Assembly (NCBI GenBank): GCA_965246925.1
Contig: OZ251994.1
Span: forward strand, 1,736,001 to 1,800,000
Direction of reading: 5' to 3'
DNA: 64,000 nucleotides
Source: JANPPS01 sp965246925
GTDB taxonomy: Bacteria; Pseudomonadota; Alphaproteobacteria; Acetobacterales; Acetobacteraceae
Of this stretch, positions 52,484 through 61,044 are shown in pieces (within the stretch, counting starts at the first letter, position 1; each line of letters opens with the position of its first letter). The notes beneath the pieces were generated by a model. It was not told the origin of the DNA and did not search any database. It saw only the letters and a program-made list of their open reading frames with translations. The translations under genes were made by a program, and so were the position numbers.

Positions 52484-53050
52484 ATGGACCGCGCCCAAGC
52501 CCTGCAGAACTGGGACCGCCACACCGCCGAGAGCAAGCCCTGCACGGACGCGGAGATGAACGCCCGCGTCGCCCGCTACGCCACGCTCCCGGCCAGCCCC
52601 CGCGCCTTCGCCGACACCGCCATCCCCGGGCATGAGCGCACGTTGCTGAGCGTGATCGGGCGGGGCGTGACGGAGGACCCCGACTTCAAGCCCGCCATCC
52701 CGTATGCGGACAATTTCCACGTGGACTATATCGAGGCCGGGCGCGGCAACGGCGCCGCCCTGCACGCGCATGAGACCGAGGAGGTGTTCGTCGCCATCAC
52801 CGGGCGCTGGCGCATCACCTGGGGCGAACAGGGCGCGCAATCGGTGGAGCTCGCCCCCGGTGACGTCATCAGCGTGCCGCCGCACGTGATGCGGTCGTTC
52901 CAATCGCTCGATGAAGGCACGCACCGCCTGTTGTCCATCTTGGGCGGGCATGACCCGGGCCGGGTCAAGTGGGCCCGCTCCGTCGCCGAAGCCGGACGCG
53001 CCCGCGGCGTCGGCTTCGACGATTCCGGCAACGCCGTGCATTTCAGCTGA
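52484..53050 (+). CDS. cupin-domain protein
   Basis: Protein of 188 residues with a single cupin barrel in the second half: ALHAHETEEVFVAITGRWRITWGEQ (motif 1, two His and Glu for the metal) and LAPGDVISVPPHVMRSFQSLDEGTHRLLSILGGHD (motif 2). Such proteins are dioxygenases, isomerases or ligand sensors. Last gene of the ABC unit, 4 bp after the permease stop, so probably linked to metabolism of the imported compound. Convergent with the TonB-receptor gene 8 bp away. Confidence 0.82.
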   Translation: MDRAQALQNWDRHTAESKPCTDAEMNARVARYATLPASPRAFADTAIPGHERTLLSVIGRGVTEDPDFKPAIPYADNFHVDYIEAGRGNGAALHAHETEEVFVAITGRWRITWGEQGAQSVELAPGDVISVPPHVMRSFQSLDEGTHRLLSILGGHDPGRVKWARSVAEAGRARGVGFDDSGNAVHFS

Positions 53051-53058
53051 AGGCGGCA

Positions 53059-55254
53059 TCAAAACCGCTGCGACAGCCCCGCCAAGACTGCCCGGCGCAA
53101 CCCGTATTGCGGGTTGCCCACGCCCAGACCGCTGCCGTCCCGCAGCACGTAGCGGCGGTCGAGCAAGTTGATGACGTCGAGCCGCAGTTCCGACCCGCGC
53201 CCGTAGCCGCCCAGCACGGACGGGTCTAGCCGCTGCACAGCCGAAAGGTTCACGGTGTAATACCCGCCCAGCGCCCGCCCGTTCGGGATGTCCCCGCCGG
53301 TGCTGGAGCGCAACCCGCTGCCGGCCAGCATTTCGGTGGACACACGCAGCGGCGCCGGACCGTCCCGCATCAGCGTGTACGCCGCGCCTGCGGAGCCGGT
53401 GAACCGCTGGTCGTGATCCTGATGGATGAAGTGTTGGCCGATATAGTCGAGGTCCGCCGGGCTGAAGTTGAATTGGCTGCTGACGATCTGCCGCCCGATC
53501 GCGCGGGAGATCGTGAGGTTGCCGAATAGGCTGAGCGGCCCGTGATCGTAGGTGCCGGAAAACTCCAGCCCCGTCACGTCACCGCGTGCATAGTTGAACG
53601 CGGTCAAAAGGATGGGTGAGCCGAACTGCCCCTCATCGATCAGGTTGCGGGCGCGCTTGTAGAACGCGTCCACCCCGAGCGTGAGGCCCGGTAGCACCGC
53701 CTGCTGCACGCCGGCATCGAAGTAGTGCGACCGCTCCGCCTTCACCGCGCCGCTCTGCAGCACGGCCGGCTGGGCGGTGGTGCCGAGCACGCGGGACAGG
53801 GTCTCGTTGGCCACCAGCTCGAACGGCGGCGGGTTGAAATACCGCGCATACCCGGCGTGCAGCGCCGTTCCGTCCCATGGCTTGTACACGAGGTTCACGC
53901 GCGGGCTGAGCTGCGCCTCGTGCGTGTATTCGTCCACCACGTCGGCCCGCGCGCCATAGTTGAGCGTCAGTTGCGGCAGTATGCGCCATTCGTCTTGCAA
54001 ATAGATGCCATAGAACCCGCCGGTGCGGGCGTTGTTATCGGCGATGGTCACGGGCTGATCGGTCGTCTGCGCCCCGGATGCGTCCACCGGCAGCACGGCG
54101 TTGCTCGCCCGGCTACCGGTCCGCTCGATCTGCGCCAGGAAGCCACCCCGCAGCGTGTGCGTATCCGACACGCGCCAGCTCGCATCCGTCTGCACCCCGG
54201 TGGAGGTGATCTGCCGCCGGGCCCTCTGCGCGTTGCCGTTATACAGCAGGTCACCCAGCGGGTCGGGCGAGTAGCGCAGCACGTTGTTGCGGGTAAACAA
54301 CGACACCTGCGCGTCCAACGCCCCGGTATGCTTCTGCAGGCTCAGGATGCCGAACTGCTGGTACTCTCGCTGCCTCTGCCGCAGCACGGCGCTGTCGAAG
54401 CCCTGGAAACCATCGACCGTAAGGCCCAGCTGCGGCGTCAGGCCGCCCCGGGTCGGGATGCGGAAATCGCCGTATGACGCGCCGGTCATGAGGGTGAGCC
54501 GGGTCGTGTCGTCGATGATGCCGCTGACATAGGCGAAGCCGCGCGCCTGGTGGCTGGTGTCGTTGCGGGCGTTGAACCGGTTGGCCGGGTTCTCGATGCC
54601 GATATTCGTGTGCAGGTAATCGCCGGTCACGAAGTAGTCGACCGGCCCGGACCGCCCGCCAAACTCGAAGCTCGGCTGGATCACCCCCCGGCTGCCGCCA
54701 TAGAGCGAGATGGTGTAGCCGGGGCTGTTGATCCCCGTCTTGGTCTGGATGTCCACCACGCCCGCCGTGCGGAAGCCATACTGGGCCGGCAGCGCGCCCG
54801 TCAGCAACGAGACGGAGTGGGTGAACCGCGCCTGCAGCGTGTTGGCGAACCCGGCCAGCCCCTCCGGCAACTGCACGCCGTTCAGCCGGTATTGCACGTT
54901 GCGGTGATCACCCCGGATGAACACGTTGCCGAACGCGTCCTGCACCACGCCCGGCGCCCGCAGCAGCACCTGGCTCAGCCCGGCATTGTCCCCCTGCGGC
55001 AAGACCTGGATCGCGTCCCGCCCGAACTCCGTCTTGGTGGCGCCCAAGCTCGGCTGGATACTCAGCCGCGCCTGGTCCAGCCGGCGGGCGACGACCTCGA
55101 TGTCCGGCAGGACGAGCCCGTCCATGTCCGGGTCGAGCCGGACGGTCGCTGGGGCCGCTGGACGGGGGGTGGCGGATGGCGATTGCGGCCAGGCGGGCAG
55201 GGCCGCAATGATTGCCGAGACGGTTCCGAACAGGATGGCACGCTTCGGCGGCAT
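53059..55254 (-). CDS. TonB-dependent outer-membrane receptor, candidate zinc receptor
   Basis: Receptor of 731 residues with a signal peptide (MPPKRAILFGTVSAIIAALPAWPQ), an N-terminal plug with LSQVLLRAPGVVQDAFGNVFIRGDHRNVQYRLNGVQLPEGL, and a beta-barrel ending in a C-terminal aromatic residue (SQRF). ATG at 55254 is set by GGAG upstream; the longer frame adds non-signal residues. A perfect 18-bp palindrome of Zur type lies 46 bp before the start, suggesting zinc-starvation induction and a ZnuD-like role. The segment HFIHQDHDQRF is His-rich. Substrate is inferred from the operator. Confidence 0.85.
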   Translation of the reverse strand: MPPKRAILFGTVSAIIAALPAWPQSPSATPRPAAPATVRLDPDMDGLVLPDIEVVARRLDQARLSIQPSLGATKTEFGRDAIQVLPQGDNAGLSQVLLRAPGVVQDAFGNVFIRGDHRNVQYRLNGVQLPEGLAGFANTLQARFTHSVSLLTGALPAQYGFRTAGVVDIQTKTGINSPGYTISLYGGSRGVIQPSFEFGGRSGPVDYFVTGDYLHTNIGIENPANRFNARNDTSHQARGFAYVSGIIDDTTRLTLMTGASYGDFRIPTRGGLTPQLGLTVDGFQGFDSAVLRQRQREYQQFGILSLQKHTGALDAQVSLFTRNNVLRYSPDPLGDLLYNGNAQRARRQITSTGVQTDASWRVSDTHTLRGGFLAQIERTGSRASNAVLPVDASGAQTTDQPVTIADNNARTGGFYGIYLQDEWRILPQLTLNYGARADVVDEYTHEAQLSPRVNLVYKPWDGTALHAGYARYFNPPPFELVANETLSRVLGTTAQPAVLQSGAVKAERSHYFDAGVQQAVLPGLTLGVDAFYKRARNLIDEGQFGSPILLTAFNYARGDVTGLEFSGTYDHGPLSLFGNLTISRAIGRQIVSSQFNFSPADLDYIGQHFIHQDHDQRFTGSAGAAYTLMRDGPAPLRVSTEMLAGSGLRSSTGGDIPNGRALGGYYTVNLSAVQRLDPSVLGGYGRGSELRLDVINLLDRRYVLRDGSGLGVGNPQYGLRRAVLAGLSQRF

Positions 55255-55300
55255 AGAGGATCTCCTGACAGCGATGGCCCAGCTGACCGCCGCCAACCTT

Positions 55301-55318
55301 GTAATGTTATAACATTAC
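55301..55318. promoter_or_regulatory. perfect 18-bp palindrome, probable Zur box
   Basis: GTAATGTTATAACATTAC is a perfect inverted repeat and an AT-rich island in very GC-rich DNA. It matches the ATGTTATAACAT-type sites of the zinc repressor Zur in proteobacteria. It sits between the divergent TonB-receptor (46 bp) and molybdenum-hydroxylase (79 bp) genes and could control either or both. A Fur-family relative with other metal specificity is the alternative reader. Confidence 0.7.
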
Positions 55319-55397
55319 TTTTCTGCCGTGAAAAGCCGGTCGCCGGGCCGGCCGCGCACACTGGACCGATGCCGCAGGATGACAGAAGCTCCGCGCC

Positions 55398-57647
55398 ATG
55401 AACCACTCCGCCACCGACCCGCGTTCGCTCCGGCGGTTGGAGGATGCGCGCTTCCTGCTTGGGGCCGGGCTGTACACCGATGACCTGCATGCCGACGGAA
55501 CGCTGCATGCGTTGTTCCTGCGGTCCCCCCACGCGCATGCTGAGCTGCTGGGGATCGAGCCGCCGGCCCTGCCCGGCGTTCATGTGTTTACCGCGGCGGA
55601 CCTGCTGGCCGACGGCATCCGCCCGCTCCCGTGCGCCATGGCCCTGCCGCCAGAGGCCGGGCTGATCGTCCCGCCCCGCCACGCCCTCGCCACCAGGCGG
55701 GTGCGGCATGTGGGGGAGGCGGTGGCGCTGATCGTGGCCAGCAGCCTCGCCGCGGCGCGCGATGCGTCCGAGCAGACCGTGGCTCGTTACGCGGACCTGC
55801 CGTCCGTCACCGCGCTTTCGCGCGCGCTGGTGGACGGTGCGCCACAGGTGTGGGCGGAGGCGCCGGGCAACCTGGCCTTCCGCTATCGGCGCGGTGACCC
55901 GGCGGCCACTGCGGCGGCGTTCGCGGCGGCGGCGCACATCGTCGGCGTGACGCTCGAGAACAACCGGGTCGTGGCCGCACCGCTCGAGACCCGGGCGGCG
56001 ACCGCCAGTAGCGAGGCCGGGGTTCTGCGCCTGCTGCTCAGCGGCCAAGACGTGCACGGCCTCCGGCGGGACCTCGCGCATTGCTTCGGACTGGAGCCTG
56101 GCGCCATCCATGTCGTCTGTCCGGACGTGGGCGGCGGGTTCGGCATGAAGAACGTGCTGCATCCCGAGCACGTGGCGCTGCTATGGGCCGCGCGCCGGCT
56201 GGGGTGTCCGATCCGGTGGGCCGCTGACCGGACGGAGGATTTCCTGTCCGCCGTGCACGGGCGCGGCAACCTTACGCAGGCCAGGCTCGCGCTGGACGCC
56301 GATGGCCGGTTCCTCGCACTCGATGTCGCGACCGTCGGCAGCCTGGGCGCTTACATCTCGGCGCTAGGGCCCGGCGCCCATACGGCGTCCCCGGCATCGG
56401 CGATGGGCGGCGTGTACGCCATCCCTCACGTCTTCATGGACGTGCGCGGCGCCTTTACGAATACGGTCCCGGTCGATGCCTACCGCGGCGCTGGCAAGCC
56501 GGAGGCGAATTATGTGATCGAGCGGCTGATCGACGCCGCCGCGCATCAGCTCGGGCGAGACCGCACCATGCTGCGGCAGGCCAACCTGATCCGCAACTTC
56601 CCGCACACCAGCGCGCTGGGCGTGACCCTGGATAGTGGAAATTTCGCGGGCAGCCTGGCCGCCGTGCTGGACGCGGCCGGGCCTGACTTCCCTCGGCGCC
56701 GCACCGCCGCCGCCGCGCGGGGGCGGTTGCTGGGCCAGGGCATCGCCTGCTTCCTGGAAACCTCCCGTGGTAAGCCCGGTGAGGATGGGGGCGTCCGCTT
56801 CCTCGCTGACGGCACGGTCGAGCTGTTGTCCGGCACGCAGTCGAACGGCCAGGGGCTCGAGACGAGCTTCGCCCAGATCGCCGCCAGCCGGCTCGGCCTT
56901 CCCCTTGCGGCGTGCCGGGTCGTGCAGGCCGACACGGCGCGGATCGCGTCCGGCGGCGGCCATGGCGGCGCGCGCTCCATGGCGATGGCGGGCACCGCGC
57001 TCGTGCTGGCGCTGGATGCGGCGCTGGCGCTGGCGCACGCCGAAGCCGCCCGCCTGCTGCAGGCCCCGCCCGCCGCGGTCCAGTTCGCCCTTGGTATGTT
57101 CCGGGCAGCCGATGCCAGCCTCGCACTGACGGACCTGGTCCGCATGCTGCCCCCGGGCACGCTGGATGCGGACGCCCACACTGCGAATGCGGAGTTCGTG
57201 TTCCCCGCCGGCGCGCATGTGGCCGAAGTCGAGATCGACCCCGAAACCGGCGCGGTGGCCCTGGTGCGCTACAGTGCGGTGGACGATTACGGCATCCTGG
57301 TCAATCCGCTGCTGACCGAGGGGCAGGTGCATGGCGGCCTGGCCCAGGGCATCGGCCAAGCCATGATGGAGGGCGTGCACTACGATTCCAGCGGGCAACT
57401 GCTGACGGCGTCGTTCCAGGATTACTGCATCCCCCGCGCCTCCGACCTGCCATCGTTCGACGTGCGGTTTCAGGAGCATCCGACGGCGCGCAACCCCCTG
57501 GGCGCCAAAGGGGCCGGGCAGGCCGGGGCGATCGGCGCGCCACCGGCCATCATGTCCGCCATCGCCGACGCGCTCGGCACCGCGCATTTCGACATGCCGG
57601 CCACGCCCGAGCGGGTTTGGCGCGCCTGCCGGGAGCGGGGCCTGTGA
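55398..57647 (+). CDS. molybdopterin-binding large subunit of a xanthine dehydrogenase-family enzyme
   Basis: Protein of 749 residues of the CoxL/XdhB form II type. It has the N-terminal domain RRLEDARFLLGAGLYTDDL, cofactor segments VCPDVGGGFGMKN and AYRGAGKPEANYVIERLID, GTQSNGQGLETSFAQIAA, and the C-terminal NPLGAKGAGQAGAIGAPPAIM. The last normally carries the catalytic base Glu (GxGExG), but here the position is Gln (Q708). No FAD or 2Fe-2S subunit gene is adjacent. The next gene is a flavin oxidoreductase of another family, starting with a GTGA overlap. It may use distant partners or have altered chemistry. Confidence 0.88.
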   Translation: MNHSATDPRSLRRLEDARFLLGAGLYTDDLHADGTLHALFLRSPHAHAELLGIEPPALPGVHVFTAADLLADGIRPLPCAMALPPEAGLIVPPRHALATRRVRHVGEAVALIVASSLAAARDASEQTVARYADLPSVTALSRALVDGAPQVWAEAPGNLAFRYRRGDPAATAAAFAAAAHIVGVTLENNRVVAAPLETRAATASSEAGVLRLLLSGQDVHGLRRDLAHCFGLEPGAIHVVCPDVGGGFGMKNVLHPEHVALLWAARRLGCPIRWAADRTEDFLSAVHGRGNLTQARLALDADGRFLALDVATVGSLGAYISALGPGAHTASPASAMGGVYAIPHVFMDVRGAFTNTVPVDAYRGAGKPEANYVIERLIDAAAHQLGRDRTMLRQANLIRNFPHTSALGVTLDSGNFAGSLAAVLDAAGPDFPRRRTAAAARGRLLGQGIACFLETSRGKPGEDGGVRFLADGTVELLSGTQSNGQGLETSFAQIAASRLGLPLAACRVVQADTARIASGGGHGGARSMAMAGTALVLALDAALALAHAEAARLLQAPPAAVQFALGMFRAADASLALTDLVRMLPPGTLDADAHTANAEFVFPAGAHVAEVEIDPETGAVALVRYSAVDDYGILVNPLLTEGQVHGGLAQGIGQAMMEGVHYDSSGQLLTASFQDYCIPRASDLPSFDVRFQEHPTARNPLGAKGAGQAGAIGAPPAIMSAIADALGTAHFDMPATPERVWRACRERGL

Positions 57648-58819
57648 GCCCGGACTCCTATGACGTGGTCATCATCGGCGGCGGCGTGATCGGCAGCTCG
57701 ATCGCCTATCATCTGTCGGCCGATCCAGGCTTCACGGGCCGTGTTGCCGTGATCGAGCGGGATCCGGCCTACACGGCCTCCTCCTCCTCGCTATCCACCA
57801 GCGCCATCCGCCAGCAGTTCGCCACACCGCCCAACATCGCCATGTCCGCCTACAGCATCGCGTTCCTGCGCCGGGCGCCGGAGCTGCTGGAGGTGAAAGG
57901 CGACCGCCCCGGCATCGGGCTGCGCGAGCCCGGCTACCTTATCCTGGGCGCCCCGGAGCACGTGCCGGCCTTCCAGGCCCGCAACGCCGTCCAACGCGCC
58001 TGCGGCACCGGCACGGAGCTGCTGACCCCCGGCGAGGCACACCGGCGGCATCCGTGGCTGCACGTGGACGACCTCGGCATCGCCAGCTACGGCCCGGACG
58101 GCGAGGGCTGGTTCGATGGCCCGGCGCTGCTGCAGGCGTTCCGGCGAAAGGCGCGGGCGCAGGGGGTGGAGTATGTCGCGGCCACCGTCACCGGCCTCGA
58201 AATGGCCGGCTGCTGGGTCGGTGCGGTGCTGCTGGACGGCCGCCGCATCACCTGCGGCACGGTGGTCGACGCCGCCGGGCCCTGGAGCGCCGCGGTCGGC
58301 CGGATGGCGGGCCTCGATATCCCGGTCGTCCCGTTGAAGCGCTGCGTGTTCGTGTTCGACAGCCCCGCTAAGCTGCCGCACGCACCGTTCATCTTCGACA
58401 CCTCCGGCTTCATCTTCCGGCCGGAGGGGCATCTATATCTATGCGGCACCACGCCGGCGGCCGAGAACGCACACGACGATTTCGGCCTAGAGGTGGAGCA
58501 CGCTTTGTTCGGCGACGTGATCTGGCCTGCCCTCGCGCACCGCATCCCCGGCTTCGAGCGGCTGCGCCTATTGCGCTCGTGGGCCGGCCTATACGAGCAC
58601 AATCTGTTCGATCACAGCGCCATCCTCGGCCCGCACCCGGACGTGCCCAACTTCGTGCTGGCCTGCGGCTTCAGCGGCCACGGCATGATGCACTCCCCTG
58701 CGGCCGGCGCCGCGGTGAGCGAGCTGATTGCGTATGGCGCGGCGCGGTCGGTGGACATAGCGCCATTCGCCTTCGGCCGCATCGCTGCCGGCCTGCCGAT
58801 CCAGGAGCATGTGTATTGA
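57644..58819 (+). CDS. FAD-dependent oxidoreductase, DAO family
   Basis: Protein of 391 residues: FAD fold YDVVIIGGGVIGSSIAYHLSAD, ASSSSLSTSAIRQQFATPPNIAMS, GLREPGYLILGAPEH, VVDAAGPWSAAVG and the C-terminal VLACGFSGHGMMHSPAAGAAVSELI, typical of sarcosine/glycine oxidase-like enzymes that oxidise amines or amino acids. GTG at 57644 overlaps the stop of the molybdenum-hydroxylase gene, implying a shared pathway. Convergent with the hydrolase gene. Confidence 0.87.
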   Translation: MSPDSYDVVIIGGGVIGSSIAYHLSADPGFTGRVAVIERDPAYTASSSSLSTSAIRQQFATPPNIAMSAYSIAFLRRAPELLEVKGDRPGIGLREPGYLILGAPEHVPAFQARNAVQRACGTGTELLTPGEAHRRHPWLHVDDLGIASYGPDGEGWFDGPALLQAFRRKARAQGVEYVAATVTGLEMAGCWVGAVLLDGRRITCGTVVDAAGPWSAAVGRMAGLDIPVVPLKRCVFVFDSPAKLPHAPFIFDTSGFIFRPEGHLYLCGTTPAAENAHDDFGLEVEHALFGDVIWPALAHRIPGFERLRLLRSWAGLYEHNLFDHSAILGPHPDVPNFVLACGFSGHGMMHSPAAGAAVSELIAYGAARSVDIAPFAFGRIAAGLPIQEHVY

Positions 58820-58872
58820 ACCCGGCTGCCCCGGGCTCGGCGTACGATCGTGATCGAGCATGCAATGACGAT

Positions 58873-59886
58873 CTATGGCGTGGTGGTTTTGTCTAGCCAC
58901 TGAAGGATGACGTCTGCCACTTGCAGGTTGTTCCGGTCCTGCATGAACATGTGCGAGTTGCCGGCGATGCCCATCTCCGGCAGCACGACCAGGCTCGCCC
59001 GCACCCCCGCCGCCTGCGCCGCGGTCACGAACGCGCGGCAGCCCGCCAGGCGAGGCGCCCACCAGGGGGAATCCGCAACGAAATCGCCGAACATCACCAG
59101 GACCGGGATGGCTTTGTAGGGTGCCATGTCCGCGGTCGCCGCCGGGCAGGCGCCGGGTTCGAGGGCCACGATCCCCGCCACGCCCTCTTGGCTCATCACC
59201 GCCGCCTGGAACGGGTAGATGCCCGATTGCGAGTGGCTGATCAGCACCGTCCCGGCCAGCCGCTTCGCCAGCAGCGATAGCCCGGTGACCGTGGGGTTCG
59301 GCGTCGGCAGCGCCGCGGCGGAGTCGGCCACCATCTGCTTCCAGAACTCGCCCTGCGCCTCCAGCGGGAACTGCAGGCCGGGATTCACCCGCGGATAGAC
59401 CGGGCCGAAGCGGAAGATCGGCCACGCCCCCTCATGCCCGGCGGAGAACACGACCGGCAGCTTATCCACCGGCATGCCCCCCTGTTTCACCGCATTGATG
59501 GCCGAATACTCTCCGGCGGAGCGGCCGCGCCACGCCTGATCCACCACATACGTCGCATACCCCTTCCGCACGAAATACTCGTCCCAGCCCATCCGCCCGT
59601 CCGGCGTCGTCTCCCACGTGGCGCCCGTAAGGCAGCAGCCGTGGATGAGCGTCAGCGACGGGCCCCGCGCCGGGCCGGCGGGCACCTGGTAGTGCACGTA
59701 GATCTGGTCCACCGTGACCGTCCCCTTGGGCGCGAACGCCGGCAGGGTGCTCAGCGTATCCGACGCCACCTCCCGCCCGCCCATGAAGAAGCTGCCCTGG
59801 CGCTGGATGCTGAACGGCGCCTCTTCTGCCACCGCCACCCCAGCCAGCAGGGTGCAAACGGCGGCGAGCAAACTGGTGGGGCGCAT
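58873..59886 (-). CDS. secreted alpha/beta-hydrolase (esterase-like)
   Basis: Protein of 337 residues with a signal peptide (MRPTSLLAAVCTLLAGVAVAEE). The oxyanion region LTLIHGCCLTGATWETTPDGRMGWDEYFVRKGYATYVVDQAWRGRS, nucleophile elbow VLISHSQSGIYPF (SHSQSG; the usual first Gly is Ser), and a late His in GIAGNSHMFMQD complete a hydrolase triad. Substrate unknown. ATG at 59886; the longer frame is an antisense shadow. Divergent from the NMT1-type binding-protein gene by 79 bp. Confidence 0.83.
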   Translation of the reverse strand: MRPTSLLAAVCTLLAGVAVAEEAPFSIQRQGSFFMGGREVASDTLSTLPAFAPKGTVTVDQIYVHYQVPAGPARGPSLTLIHGCCLTGATWETTPDGRMGWDEYFVRKGYATYVVDQAWRGRSAGEYSAINAVKQGGMPVDKLPVVFSAGHEGAWPIFRFGPVYPRVNPGLQFPLEAQGEFWKQMVADSAAALPTPNPTVTGLSLLAKRLAGTVLISHSQSGIYPFQAAVMSQEGVAGIVALEPGACPAATADMAPYKAIPVLVMFGDFVADSPWWAPRLAGCRAFVTAAQAAGVRASLVVLPEMGIAGNSHMFMQDRNNLQVADVILQWLDKTTTP

Positions 59887-59965
59887 GGGTCCTCCGGTAT
59901 TGTTCTGTTGCGGCAAGGCTACTATCGGAGCAGCCGTAGAACAATCCCTCGATGGAGACGCCGCC

Positions 59966-60967
59966 ATGCCGACCCGCCGCCACCTGCTGGCCGCCACCCT
60001 CGCCGCCTCCGTGCCCGGCGCCGCCCGCGCCGACGGCCCGCCCACTATCCGCGTGGCGCGCATCCAGGGCGTGAACTTCCTGCCGATGCAGGTCATGCAG
60101 CGCCGGAAGCTGGTCGAGAAGCATGCGGCCAAGCTCGGCATCCCGGAAGGCGTGGCCGAGTGGTCGGACTTCCCCGGCGGCGGCAACGCGACCGACGCCA
60201 TGCTGTCCGGCAGCATCGACGTGGTGGCCGCCGGGCCCGGCAACCTGCTGCTGCTGTGGGACCGCACCAAGGGCGGCGTGAAAGGCATCGTCTCCAACTC
60301 CGCGCTCCCCGCCGTGCTAGTGACGCGGGACGAGCGGCTGAAGCGCATCACCGATTACGGCCCCACGGACCGCATCGCCGTGCCCACCGTCCTGGTCTCC
60401 ACCCCCGCGATCCTGATCCAGATGGCGTGCGAGCAGGCGTATGGGCCCGAGAACTGGAAGCGGCTCGACCCCAATACCGTCCAGATGGGCCACCCGGACG
60501 CCCTCATCGCCTTGAAGAACGCCGGGCACGAGGTGCGCAGCCATTTCGGCTCCCCCCCGTTCATCGGCCGCGAACTGCGCGAGGTGCCCGGCGCCCATGC
60601 GGTGACCGACGCCGCCGAAATCCTCGGCTCCCCCCTCTGCACCGCCGTGCTGTTCGGCCCCACCAAATACGCCGCCCGCCAGCCCGGCATGATCCAGGCC
60701 CTGATCGACGCCTCGGCCGAGGCCGTGGCCAGCGTCCAGGACGATCCCGCCGCCGCCGCCCGCGACTACCTCGAGATCACCCGCGACCGTATGCCGGAAG
60801 CGGAGCTCACCGACCTCTTGCGCCAGCCCGGCATGGTGTTCTCGACCAAGCCGGAGGGCACGCTGAAATTCGCGTCCTTCCTGCACCGCACCGGCACGCT
60901 GAAGACCAAGCCCGAGATCTGGACAGACTACTTCCTGCCGCAATCGGCCGGCCTCGGCGGCAATTAG
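59966..60967 (+). CDS. orphan NMT1/TauA-type substrate-binding protein
   Basis: Protein of 333 residues with an RR-type signal (MPTRRHLLAATLAASVPGAARAD). GGNATDAMLSGSIDVVAAGPGNLLLLWDRTKGGVKGIVSN is nearly identical in pattern to the binding protein at 46252, as are TDRIAVPTVLVSTPAILIQMA and the C-terminal LKTKPEIWTDYFLPQSAGLGGN. No permease or ATPase gene is adjacent. It may share the NitT/TauT core at 47247-48879, or serve as a sensor. ATG at 59966; an out-of-frame ATG lies 14 bp upstream. Confidence 0.87.
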   Translation: MPTRRHLLAATLAASVPGAARADGPPTIRVARIQGVNFLPMQVMQRRKLVEKHAAKLGIPEGVAEWSDFPGGGNATDAMLSGSIDVVAAGPGNLLLLWDRTKGGVKGIVSNSALPAVLVTRDERLKRITDYGPTDRIAVPTVLVSTPAILIQMACEQAYGPENWKRLDPNTVQMGHPDALIALKNAGHEVRSHFGSPPFIGRELREVPGAHAVTDAAEILGSPLCTAVLFGPTKYAARQPGMIQALIDASAEAVASVQDDPAAAARDYLEITRDRMPEAELTDLLRQPGMVFSTKPEGTLKFASFLHRTGTLKTKPEIWTDYFLPQSAGLGGN

Positions 60968-61044
60968 CCGCGGTTGCTTTGTACGGACCCGATGTTAAGC
61001 TGAGGTCAAGGCCGCCAAAGAGCGGGTCCGTCAGGGGGTCGTCC

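Noticed and set aside
56364..57587. 407-codon open frame opposite the molybdenum hydroxylase gene
   Set aside because: Shadow frame without recognisable domains.
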